Assembly (NCBI GenBank): GCA_013400155.1
Contig: VXBM01000342.1
Coordinates: forward strand, 556,970-620,969
DNA: 64,000 nt
Origin: Helopsaltes ochotensis
Taxonomy: Eukaryota; Chordata; Aves; Passeriformes; Locustellidae
Direction: 5' to 3'
Shown: positions 46,101 through 58,811 of the stretch, in pieces
Layout: every line of letters begins with the position of its first letter
How positions within the stretch are numbered: the stretch's first letter is position 1
Made by a program: the position numbers and the translations under genes
Notes under the pieces: generated by a model
What the model was told of the DNA's origin: nothing
Databases searched by the model: none
What the model saw: only the letters and a program-made list of their open reading frames with translations

Positions 46101-49100
46101 AAAAATAAGTAATATGAATTGCTTTTTTCTTAAGCTATCTTTTCTGTCAAAGGTAGATGAATTACAAAACTTTGCTTAAAAGCAAGGCACCAGTATGTAC
46201 AACATGTACATGAAAGGCCATAGCTTTTTATTGCTTTCTAGTTTACATTTTTGTGGTATTATCAATTTTTGTTAGCCTACAGACTCCATTTTTCCTTTTT
46301 TCTAATATGCAAGAAAAAAATGTTACAGTTCAAACCATTCTTCTTACACGGTATTAAAGTTTTGCAAAAAAGCCTAGGACTTAAAACCCAGTATTTTTAA
46401 GCTCATGGGTGGACAATACACTCAATGGAATAAAAATTCTACTGTGTAGAAGAGCCTTACATTAAAAACCAAGTGGACATTTATAGTGTCAGTAAACTGT
46501 GATGTGACAGAATGTTTCTAATACAAGCTTTACTAGTAGCTTTACTCCATTCTTGCATTAACTTGTGACTTCTTTCCCCAGAAATATTTAATGTTTCAGT
46601 AGCAGTTTTAAAGAGCAGTCCTCTCAACTGAAAGGTAGCTTAGATGTAATACTTGTTTGTTGCTGCTATCTTTAGCACTGGTCTCCTCAAGGCAGTGTGT
46701 GGCACAACAGGTAAAGTCTGTGTGTGCTAACCAGGAGCTCAGAATGTGCACTGTCCTTAAAACTACCACCTGTGCTGACAGCTGTTGCTGCATTTTAATA
46801 TTTTTTTTTAATTTTTTTTTGGTATCCAAAAAGGGGAATTATTGAACCACTGCTTTGATGAGAAAAATAGTATGTCTGTGAAATAAACACAACTTTAAAT
46901 TTTGTAATTACTTTCCTTCTAGTGCAGGAATTATAATTTTCTCCCCTGGAGAAAATGATTAACTAAGAATTGCATTCTGCCTGTAAACTTCTCTACTGTG
47001 AGCAGTTCCATGGAGGAGTCATTTATAGTAAAGTGTTAAACATGTATGTAAATGTTTGCAAAAGATGAGCCTAAGATCATTTGTCTCTGAATGCACTTGT
47101 TTCTTTCAAACTAATTTGTGTAATGAAGGCTCAAAATTTAATTTACACATATATGTTCATTTGATGTTGTTTTTTTCTGTAAGGCAGTAATATAATTTTA
47201 TTTTAACATTCTTGTTTGACACTAGTTTTCTTCTCTTGCTTATTCAATCGGCACCAATAGAACACGAGGAAATAAAAAATGGATCTCAAGTCCTGCCAAG
47301 TTTTCACTAAGCAGGGTAGGTAACATTCTAATTATCTAGGAATGTTAAAATATGATAAGTTTATAGTGCTTCTATTTGCTTGTGAGTTGTTAAGGTAGGT
47401 AGTTCATATTTTGAACTGATAAAACTGGAAAGGAAATTCAACACTCCTTGAAAACCTTTTGGTACTTCATAAATCACAAGTATAACCTTTATTTTTCTCT
47501 TTTTTGTGTCTCTTGTTCTTTCCTTTTCATATGGGGTTTGATTTTCCAACTGCTGGATATAAAGAATTTGGCTTTTATTAGGTAGCATGCTGATTAGGGA
47601 AATGAAATCATAAGATATCCATCTATATTCATATGTATTAGTGCCCATCATTCTATGCTTGTCATTCAAACTGTTTTCAAAATTCAAATATTTGAACTTA
47701 GATATGTTTGGGGAATTGCTTAATGTTTAGAGGCATTACTGATTTATTTGCTTTAAAGGATCACATATCTGTTGATATAAATTTCTGATATATGTTTCTT
47801 CTTATATTTTATTGTTTTTCTTACCAGTGCAGTCTGTAGCAGAAACAGATCTTTGATGAGAAATTTTATAAATGTTATTATTTAGTGTTAATTATCGTAG
47901 GTCCTTTTCCTATTACTATGTTTATTTTTGGAAATCTAATTAGCTGAGGAAATATTTGGCTTAAGACGAAATTGATACAATGTTCTAGGTATTTTGTAGG
48001 TTTTGAAAGAATAATTGCATATAATAAATACTGAATTGTCAGGGAGGACAAAAATGTTTTAAAAAAGTTTTTACATTCATCTTTTAGACCAATTTTTTTT
48101 ATCTTTCCCTCAGAAGTTCAGAAAGAATCTCAAGCAGTAGAAAATAAATCTTGGCCTAAAGATGAGCTGTTAATATAATAAGCAGGTGAAGCACATAAAC
48201 AGGTTTAGTACTTTTGTGAGATGGTATTGTTTTTCCTGTGCTTAGGGTTTTGATACTTTATAGCATACAGAGGCCTGCAAGCTGTTTCCTTACCACCTGC
48301 TCTTTAGAAAAAGATTTTCTATAAAACAGGTCTTCATACTGGTCTTGCAGCTTAAGGTTAGAGGAAAAAACAAATTAAGGTTCATTCGGTCAGATGTTGG
48401 GTTAGGCTTCTCTTTATGAGATTGGAAAGAAGATTATACATGGAACAATGTACAAATAGAATCCTAATCTACATTTAAGAAGTGGATGCCATCCTAGAAA
48501 ATAGTTTAATACTCAATAACTTTTTAGTTTTGTGATATTTCACATGACAAAAATTGTCATTAGCATATCAATTCTATAAAGCTTAGATTTTTCAGTAGAG
48601 CAGATGTATCAAGTGTATACAGAGAGTAGGACATATTTGTTGCCAAGAGGGAATAATATCTTTTCTCGTATGTTGCCAGTTTTTAGCATTCTAGTATTCC
48701 AAAAGTATAACCAGAGACTAAAGTAAAACCCTAACTGAATTCCTTTTTCAGCTTTGATGTAAATGATTACTTTGCCTTAAAATTTTTAATTATGCTTATT
48801 GTGAAACTAATAACACTGTTACATTGACTATGATATTATGAGAAGGACAACCAAGAATGGGATATGTTTCTACTGGGCAGTGTTATGTGCAGAGGTACCA
48901 GATGGCTTTGGCCTAAACTTTAATAAATGAGATGAACAAGATTGGAAAAGCTACATGGGAACACAGATGCAGGTGTTGAGAAGAAAGAGATAAAGGATCA
49001 GAATGAAAAGAGGATGAGACAGACACACGTGGAATGCTTTTTGATGGCCCAATATTTGCAAATTTGTTGTTTCGAGGTCTAGTCATCATAAAGCAGAGGT

Positions 49101-49743
49101 CTAGTCAAAATGAGAAAACATCTGAATGTCTAAGGGCCTTGTGTCAGCTGCTTTTTTAGCTCCTTCCACCAACTGTAGTTTGGCCCTGATTGTGTCTTTT
49201 CAAGCTGAGTGGAAAAAGGCATGAAGAGAGGTAGGCATGTGCCTAGAATTCCAGAGCATTAGCAACCAACTTTCCCGGTCAACCAAGATCCAAAGATGCA
49301 CATAGTTTATTCTGAAGAGTAGGGGACAGGGAAGCTCTGGGAGTGAGTCAAAGGGAGATTACAGAAATTCCCCATCAGTCCTGGCACTGTGTTTTGCCGT
49401 GGGGCTACAGTGGACGTGCAGTAAAGCCCTAAGTCACCTGAGCAGTTTCAGCTAGCAGTCATTCTTCTACAGAGAAGGATTAATATTTCCTAGCAGCTTT
49501 TGTGGTAGAAAAATTACTCCTGTTAAATGGGTTAGAGCTCTGTTGAAGAAAATGGATGAAAATGAAATTATATTACTTTTTAAAATTTCTTCTAAATTAG
49601 AAAAAAATCTGCATTTTGAATTTTTCCCCACAATATTTGTCTTTTTACAGGTCAGAAATGTTTCCAGTACTTCAGTAGAAGTAAAATATTTCAGAAATCT
49701 CATTTGCCATCTGTACTTAATTATGCTTCATATAATTAATATT
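43107..49743. other. AT-rich sequence, no gene supported
   Basis: Presumably intronic or intergenic sequence of the TTC6 locus. T runs occur at 44561-44572 and 45379-45393. Short open frames resemble nothing known. Confidence 0.5.
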
Positions 49744-51388
49744 AATCATAGAACATTCCATTTTGAAAAAACCTCTGTGACCATGGAGTTTAACCATTAA
49801 CCTAACACTGCCAAGTCCTTCATTAAGCCATGTTCGTGAGTGCCACCTCTACACCTCTTTCAAATGCCTCCAGAAATGCCCCTTCCCTAGGCAGCCTGTT
49901 CTAAAGATTGACAAACCTATCTGTGAAGACATTTTTCCTAATATCCAGTCTAAACCTCCCCTGGTGCAACCTGAGACCATTTCCATTTGTCCTAATGCTT
50001 GTTACTTGAGAGAAGAGACTGACTCCCACCTCACTATGACCTCCTTTCAGTCGTTGTAGAGAGTGATAAGGTCTCCTCTCAGGCCCATATCCCCAGACTA
50101 ATCAACTCCTTCTCCCTCAGCCACTCCTCACAAGACTGGTGCTTCAGCTGGTTCGTAAGTTCTGCGTTCCCTCTCTGGACATGCTCCAGGACCTCAATGT
50201 CTTTCTTGCAGTGAGGCGCCCAGAACTGGACACAAGTATGGCCTCACCAGTGTTCAGTACAGGGGGACAATCACTGCCCTGGTCCTGCTGGCCACACTGG
50301 TACAGGCCAGGTGCCATTGGCCTTCTTGGCCACCTGGGCACACACTGAATCATGTTCAGCCACTGTTGACTGGCACCTCCAGGCCCTTTTCCACTGGGCA
50401 GCTTTCTAGCTACTCTGCCCCTTGCCTCTAGCACTGCCTGGGGTTATTGTGACACAAGGGCACGGATGGTGACTGAAATCTAAGGTAATTTGTCTTGTGG
50501 AACCTCATAAAACTGATCTTGGCCCATTGATCCAGCCTGTCAAGATCTCTCTGTAGAACCTTCCTACCCTCAGGCAGATCACGACTGACCAACTTGGTGT
50601 TGTCTGAGAACTTGCTGAAGGTGCACTCCATCCCCTCCTCAAGATCATCAATAAAGATATTTAACAGGACCGACACCAAGAGTGAGCCCAGGGGTGACAG
50701 GTGACAGCCTGGTGACAGGCTGCCAGGTGGATGTAACTTCAGCCACCACCACTCTCTGGGTTTGGCCATCAAGTCAGTTTTTATCCCGTAGAAAATGCAT
50801 CTGTCCAAACCATGAGCAGAAGTTTCTCCATGAGAATGCTGTGGGAAATGGTGTCAAAAACTTAACTAAAGTCCAGGAACACAATATCGACAGCCTTCGC
50901 CTCACACCAAACAGAACATATTGTCACAGGAGATTAGGTGAGTCAAACAGGACCTGCCTTTCACAAACCCATGCTAGCTGAGCTTGATCCCCTGGTTGTA
51001 CATGCCACATGATGGCATTTAAGACGATTTTCTCTACCACCTTTTTGGGCACTGAGGCTGATATGCCTGTAGTTCCCTGGATCCTCCTTCAGTCCCTTCT
51101 TGTAAATGAGCATAACATTTGCTACCTTTCAGTTAATTGGGATCTCCCTGGTTAACCGGGACTGCTGGTAAATGATTACAAGGCATGTGGTGAGCACTTC
51201 CAACAGTTCCCTCAGCACTTTTGGGTGGATCCCATCTGTCTCCATAAACTTTTTTGTGTCTAAGTGATGTATCAGGTCACTGATGTTCTCCCCTTGGATT
51301 ATGGGGGCTTCATTTTGTCTGTCAGATCAGGAAGCTTGGTACTTGGAGAGGAGCTGGTCTTACTGTGAAAGAGTGAGGCAAAGAAGGA
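49744..51388 (-). mobile_element. CR1 LINE, 5'-truncated, inverted
   Basis: The plus strand shows the reverse complement of the 3' part of an avian CR1 element. It starts at the tail-side AATCATAGAA and runs through the well-known segments on dropping of the title strand: CTAATATCCAGTCTAAACCT, TAGAGAGTGATAAGGTCTCC and CACCTGGGCACAC. It then continues into the reverse-transcriptase region and ends around GTGAGGCAAAGAAGG. The length is about 1.64 kb. The copy lacks the 5' half and carries many substitutions and stops, so it is old and inactive. CR1 is the dominant LINE of birds. Confidence 0.93.
50428..50808 (-). pseudogene. CR1 reverse-transcriptase remnant
   Basis: Within the CR1 copy, a 126-codon open segment on the minus strand still shows the RT palm and following region: LLNIFIDDLEEGMECTFSKF, then a degraded catalytic motif SDN where the family has ADD, then QRDLDRLDQWA. 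The catalytic aspartates are altered, and the frame is open only locally. It is a dead fragment of the element's second ORF. Confidence 0.85.
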
Positions 51389-52211
51389 TTAATAACGATA
51401 CTTATAGGTAGTTTGAAGAGTATACTCTGCAACATCAGTTGATCTGTTTTTTGCTAATCTAAATATGCCAAATGATGTATAAACAGTACTGTGTCATTGA
51501 TGGTAATTTTTATAATATTAAAGAATATAGTAAGATTACATATTACTTATTACTTATTAATAAGATTACTTATTACATCTCAATTATATAGTACTATTTG
51601 ACAACAAAACAGTTTCCTAGCCATTGAACACTACGGGGATACTGTGATGATGTTTTTTAGACAGTTTCAAATATTTTGGACATTTTGGTAATATGTGGGT
51701 GCTATTGTTGTAACAACGCTCATCAATGTATGTTCATGCTCATCAATGTATAATCTTACAAGAGAACGTAATTTGCAAGATTGGCACCTGAAAAGATAAC
51801 ATACAACATTTGATTGTGTTTAACACAAGTACTACATAATTCAAATCTATTATTCAACTTGAAAGTGCATGCTTTCACTTTTACACACAGAAAGATGAAT
51901 GGAGATAAATTTTTAGAAAAAGAAAGAGAAATGGTTTTAAAAACTCATATGAACTAGCTAGATGCTCTAATGCATATTGGCAGAACTATTTTTAAAGAAA
52001 ATAATTACAATGTACTAATATTTCTATAGAAAACTATTCATTGGCATGCTGTTGTCATGTATGATTTCAAAATTTTTTGCTTTGCTTGGTGGGCTACAGA
52101 TTGACTGATTGTGTTGATGAACTTGCAAATTTAATTATATACAAAGTAGCCAGATGAAAAAATGCAGCTATTTGCTTTAGTCACTGTAATTTTATGTTAC
52201 ATTGTAACTGA

Positions 52212-52270
52212 ATTACATAAATATTTTGATTAAAGAATATAAATAATATTTTGATTACATAAATATTTTG
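52212..52270. repeat. Short direct repeat, 17 bases, 42-base spacing
   Basis: ATTACATAAATATTTTG occurs at 52212-52228 and 52254-52270, with a third related unit (AAATAATATTTTGATTA) between them. It is a small local duplication in AT-rich DNA. Confidence 0.85.
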
Positions 52271-55200
52271 TGCTAGTTCATGGGTGTTTCTACAAAGAAA
52301 ATTGAATAGAATATGAGATTATATAAATTTAAAGAGTCCATGTAATAGTAAGTGTATTGGGTCATGTTGTCTGATTTTAGTTTTAAGGAAATTCCTCTCT
52401 GCTTAGTATAGCCTCCATTATTCATTAACAAGAGAGAGCTGAAGTCCCCGTCCATGGTGCATTTCACAAAACAGGTGAGATCACAGAACTCTGAATCATG
52501 ATTTTTAAGTAACAGCTGCTGTAATTTTAGTTTTGGTGGTTTCAATTAGTTACATTGGTGTCTAAGACATCAAACGTTTTTGAGTATCTGCTGGTTTTGT
52601 GGATATCACTTGCATGGCCTTAAAAAAAATATTTAGTATCTAGACATTTCAAAAGCTGGAAATGGCAATGAATCTAACCAAGTTACTTTTTTTCCTTTAA
52701 ATTTGATGAGAGATTATGATGGAAACTTATGTGACATTCAAATGCAAAAATCATGTTCTTATATTTGGTTCATTTTATTGATACATTTTCAGATAGACAT
52801 ATTACTTTAAATATTTTCTGTATTCTAGAATTTTGTTAGCTTATTGTCTCTCTGTAAAATTTTGATCAGCTTTCAGTTTCTCTGCTAGACATTAGATATC
52901 TGACTTTGTTCCTTTGTATTTTTTTCATGTATGTGCTGACATAAACAGTGGTGTTTTTTTCAAAAATAAACTGAAAATGTAAGAGGCATATTTAAATTTT
53001 GAATAAGATTTCTCACATGGCAGTGACTCAGGTATCTTCTACAGTTCTCATTATCTTTTTTCTTTGTTATTTATGTTCTTGTTTATAAAATATAAGCTTC
53101 CACAATTTTTTCCTGAAGTGATTCCTTCTAAGAACTTAAATATTGTTGAAGTTTTCAATAAATATAAACTTTGTGCTCAGTTATGTTCTGGCACAAATAA
53201 AGCTTGTGAATGGACAAAGGAGAGTAAAATTCTATAGTTTTATGGTTCATTTAACCAGACATGACTGAAATCTAAATTAGAAAAGCATTTTTCTTGAAAT
53301 AATTATGTTCTTTGGGTTTCTATAAATTGACAGCCTTCCCAGACTTGCAGAAATAATTACCATGATGTAGCAGGAATAGCTGGGCCCAAAAGTGGACCTA
53401 CTTTTCATATTGAGATAGACTTTTTTTCAAAACAAGGTACTTCAAATTTCATTTCCCCCACTGGGTTGTTCTGTTTCTCTCTTTTTGATGCTATGATAAT
53501 GCTTTGTTTTCTTGAACCTGTTTTGTTACAAATACAAGCCTTTAGGTGAAGTTCAGAGGAATCCTTTCTATTGATGGCATTGCTAGTCTGTTTTAAAGAT
53601 ATTTGGGAGGTTGCAGGTAACAGAACTCTGAAATCATTGAAGCTGGACTAGACCTCTGGACTTCATCACAACATGGCAACAGCAGCACAAGGGTATAGAT
53701 TCTGAGGCTCAGATTTGTGAAACAGATGCGGACACTTTGGCAGCAGTGATGACTTCCGTAGTTTCTTTTCCTTGCTGTTTGCTTTTGCTTCTGGATTACA
53801 GGGAGCTGTCCTGGACAAAATTTCTATGCAGGGATACTCTACAAATAGAATCAGAGATCTAGATTAATTTCTGTCTTTACAAGACTTCACTATTATTATT
53901 TCTTCAACATGTACCAGTTATTTGATTTATTTTGCAGTGTGAAAAACCAGTTTTTGGTGAAAATAAACACAACTAATAAATGGGAATGAGCAGCTGTGGA
54001 TGAAAACAGTAGGAACTCCTTACATATTCCTACTGGAGTTCCTTTATTTAGTAAATACAACCTTGAAGAATCTTTCAGAAAAAAACCCCAAACTATCCTT
54101 TAAACTATACGTGTGTTTGAATTTGCTTAAAAACACAACAAAAATTTCAGATGTTTTCATAATCTTCTAAGTTCATTATTTCTGCATACTAATATTATTT
54201 TGGTGCTAATCTGATTATTCACATTATAATATTTCAAAATACACCAATCTTATGCACTATTCAGAAAAAACTATTTAGGTAGAGCACACTGGAAATTCTG
54301 CTTCATTACTTTTTTCTGCTTATTCCTTGAATAGCTGTGGGCACTGCTGTGTTATTGTTATTAGCAATTCTAAACCACTGTAGTTTAATTTATTTACATT
54401 TTTCTGATGGTCAGAACTGTTTGTGTGCCATTGTTCCTTGTACTGCTCCAGAGTGGGTGTGAAAATATCCATGTAACTTAGCAGTTGGTTGTGTTTATCT
54501 GCTGTTTATGAACATTTTAGCTCCATTCTTGGATGTGCTACATATAGAAAGAAAAGCAATATAAAAAGTTAAACCAGATCAATTTCAGAATGAGCTACAA
54601 GAAGAACACGACCTGCAGCAATCTTTGGCTCCTCAGGCTTCAAATGTCATTTTTTTTTAAATTTTTAAAACTTATTTCATAATTATAAAAAAATTACTGG
54701 AAATATATGAAGTTACTGCTGCGCATCAATATTGCCAAGTTTGGAGAAGAAACAACGTCATCCTTCAAATTTGGATCTGAACAATTCCTGATCTAAATGA
54801 TCAGATTTAGTTTGGTATCTCTAGTTTAATTTTCTGTTTATCTCCTTGAAATAGCTGTGATATGGTTTTTAAAACCCGTAGGAGCCATCCAGTCCTGTTA
54901 TATGCAGACGAAACTTCTTTTGACTGCAGCAGAAACTGAAGTTGCTTATGTGGGGGTTGCATTTGTCCATACAATTCCAAGAATAATCTAATCAAAATAA
55001 TTAAAAACAAACAATGGAAAATACCACAAATTTAATATAAGCAATGCCAGCTGTAAGTCATCATCTTTAAATAGAGGAGATGTATTAAAAATTCATTAAC
55101 TTGAATTTGTATTACAGTCAGTGCTTGTCTGAAATTCAGGAGATTTTACATGGAGAGCTGTAATTTAAGGACAACTGCTTATTACCTTGCTCTTGTCATA

Positions 55201-55559
55201 GGGTGTATCTGTCATTCTCTAGTAGAAGTGTGGATTACAAAAGCAGTACAGACTGTGTCCTAATTAACTGATGCTGTCCATCCCATGCCAAGCCAGACTT
55301 TGCAGTTTTATGGTCCCCACTGCTAATAAGATCTTTACAGATAGCTTTGTTTAGATGTACCATAGGTTACCTCTTTGCTTCTCTGTAAGAAAAGAGGAAA
55401 ATAAAAAGAACCTTTATTTATTAGATTTTGTTGTTCTTAGGGTCCTGAAAGGTCTATTGGATACAGAAGAGAGCCTTTTTATGGCAGGCCTTAAGTTTGT
55501 AAATGGATAATACTTTCAATTAAGTAGCTGAGAATAGTCATGGGAAAAGAATGCTTACG

Positions 55560-56180
55560 TTTATGAAACAGTCAAATTGGCATTTAAGTGACCCTTTGCA
55601 TGCCATTGCTTATCTGCATTGCTTAAAGATCATTTGGTTAGCAAGATTATATATTAAAACAAATAGTGTCAACAGACAATGAGTGTTTTACCTTCAATAA
55701 ATACTTACTGTCAGATTATCAATGGTGCAGAAACTGCACAATTTTCTAAAAAACCTGTATTTAGTGCATTAAGTGAAGGTAATGTAGGCCACACACATAG
55801 TATTGTTTTTTCATGTCCCCTTTTCCAAAGAATGATAAATAGTCTGTTTTAGGAGAATGTGTGCTGTAAAAACATTCACCTTTACCTGCAGCATACCCCA
55901 AATATTTCGGTTTACATTGATAAAGCATTCGTTTAGTTCATTCAAAGAAACGATAACTCCTACACAAGAGCAGCAATGGTAATTCAATTAAAATAGCATT
56001 CAAATTTGTTTTGGTTGTATTTATTTAAAGTAAATGATAAAGCTTAGAGAAAAAGTCCCCAGAAATTTTAGAATTACTTTGCCAGCCATTGTTTACAGAA
56101 ATCATTCTAAATGTTGTAAGTTCAAAGTTAAATTCTTTGACATCTTTTTAAAAAAATTTAACTGTGTGGTAATTGCTTTG
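55560..56180. promoter_or_regulatory. Conserved-looking non-coding block with composite SOX/forkhead motif
   Basis: A non-repetitive stretch contains TTGCATGCCATTGC, GCTTATCTGC (GATA-like) and CCATTGTTTACAG (ATTGTTTAC, 56088-56096), a composite SOX/forkhead site. It would lie in TTC6 intronic sequence if the TTC6 call is right. Confidence 0.3.
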
Positions 56181-58538
56181 TAGGGAAAGTGAACTGTATT
56201 AGAGCATCCTAAACTACTACAAACACTTATGAAGATTATATACTTGCTATTGAGTTAAAAAAGCAGTGGGAAATATTTCTTTCTAATTTTAAATTAATAT
56301 GATCTTTAATAAAGCATTGATCTCTGATCTCACACACCAGAACAGTTACTTATTTCTATTAATGCAGCTGAACTCTTAAATTATTTAAAAAAAATTAAAA
56401 AATCCTTTGCATCATATGGAGTTGCTGTAAGAATGCCTTAAATCCTAATCAATCTTATGTGTTATATGATTGACTTGCTTTTCAGACTGGATATTTAATT
56501 TTTATGTTTAGCTTTCACATTTTATTTCACAACCCTAATGCTATTTTTGTTCAGGCAAAAAAGCCATTGATTTCAGTAGAGGCTTTGGATTGTAAAATCT
56601 GTGAAACTGTTGTGTTGAAATATAAGGTAACTAGGCACTTTTCTATATATTAAAGTTGAATGACTTGAAAAAATTATTTTGAGCAGTTTTAATTAAAATG
56701 AAGAGATTTATTGACAGTCCTGCGGTGTGGTCATGTGCCTATATATACATCATGTCATAATTTTTTGATGGTAAGTCAAAGTGCTATTATATTACACTAA
56801 TTTTAATGTAGTGTTTTTTCTTTGTGTGTGACTTTTCTTGCTTTTTTTAATGTAAGGAAATACAAAATATTTTTATAACATGAATATGTGTTGCATGATA
56901 AATCAATCTTGTGTTTTTCTTTACTTCATTTTGTAATTGTTGCTGATTTCCTTCTTGTAATAACTCTTTATAGCATAAGGCATAGTTCTTTATAACGAAA
57001 AGTCAGGTAGTTGAAAATATCATTATCTCTGGAGAACCATGGAAAAGTAGTGAAACATGAAAACCATTCAGTGTAAATTCAAAATGGAATTTCAATTTTT
57101 TTAATATGGGACCTGCTCCCAAAATATGAAGGCACTTATGAACTTGATAAAAGTATCACATATTTCCAGATTCTTTTTTCTCATGTTTTTTTTTACATCT
57201 CAGGCATTTTTTCATATACTTCTCTTCACATTGTAACTGTCTGCACATTAGACATTTATTAACTTTGTAGAGTCCATACAGGAGCCAGAGACTGTTTTTA
57301 GAATTTGATCCATGGCCTGTGGAAGTCAATAAACTTTCATCACCTTTAGTACAACTGAAGAGTTAAATGGTAGAATTTTTCAGTTATTAACTTTTCAAGA
57401 TAGTCAAAGACCCCATATTCCCTCTAAAATCAACAGCTGAATTGAAAATCTAGGAAGAAGTCGAAGTGACAGCATATCTTAAAAATAATTCAAAATTTTA
57501 AGGGTTTTTATGAGGTACTCTGTTGTGAGAGATAATTTAAAGATTAACGTATTTTTTTATGCTTTCATGTAACATTAATTCACATATCCAATTTAAGCGG
57601 CAAATCTGTGTTACTTGGTTTAAATTTTTAGTGCAATAAAGGAAAGATCTTCTTAAGCTGAAACAAGAAAATTTTGACTACTGCACTTATTTTTTTGCTT
57701 TACATTTATTCTCAATTATTTAGCTTTTACCTGTTTTTCTTTTCTAAATAATAGGATCTCCACTTCGAATAGCAATTACCGGTCATTTTATACCAAGTTT
57801 TTATGTTGGCAGTTTATATACTATCCTCTGATGTATGTCATGATGCAATATTTGATCAACTAGCATACATAAGAATCTAGAGAATAGATATTAGGATTCT
57901 TGATTTATTTATTTTAATTTTTAGAGATCAACATTATCCAGACAGTCATCATCTATGTACTGCTTTTCTCACTTTCATATTGCCTCCTTATTTGCAACAG
58001 TTTTATCATGTTTTAGACAGAAGAGGTCATATGTTATTTACAGCATAGGACATGGACAATAAGGAGGAAGAATCTTAATTGATGGAACAAATTGAAAGAA
58101 AAAGGTATGAATTTATTTTCAGAGTTTCTATGATTTAATTATTTGTTAATGTACAGGATTACATGTTTAAAAATAACTTTCATGGTGTTTCAGGATTTTG
58201 TAATTTTAAAGAAAAAGAATTGGAAAATTTCTCTTATTTGGTAGATGTGTTTTAAAATAAGTAGAAGGAGGGTACTAAAAGACTTGTATCTTGCTTAGAA
58301 TGTAAAAAGTACTGTTTGTTTTTAAAAATAAATTGCACTTTGTTGATGTATAGGTTATATGCCACAATTTTGGTTATTGATATATTCTACTGACATGAGA
58401 GGTCCCATTGAAATGAGAAGAAATACTAAACAAATATAGTAGGCTTTCTGTGAATGTAAAATTCTGCAGTAGTAAAAGGTTTAAAGTACACATGCACCAG
58501 CCCTTTATCACAGACAGAGTCTTACCTCAAGCCTGACT

Positions 58539-58811
58539 CTACAAACACTTGGGAACAAGCATAACTTTAACTAATTGAGTGTAGTTCTGTTGAGCTCCCA
58601 CATGCACGAAATGAAGCACATACGGAACTGGAACTTTGATATACTTGTAGTCAAAAGTATTAATTGCGTATCTAATAGGTAGTCGTGATAACTGCAGAAT
58701 GTTTAATGAACGAGGAGCTGAAGTAGAACAAAATGCATCATAGTTAATTTTTCTAAGGCGTGTAAGAAGAAATCTATCAAAAAATTTGTTCTTCAAAAAG
58801 TGATGAAACAT
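58539..58811 (-). other. Unrecognised 90-codon open frame
   Basis: A minus-strand frame of 90 codons, opening MFHHFLKNKFFDRFLLTRLR, lies in an AT-rich region. The stretch keeps more CpG dinucleotides than its surroundings. I do not recognise any domain. It may be chance, a conserved non-coding element, or an old insertion. Confidence 0.2.
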
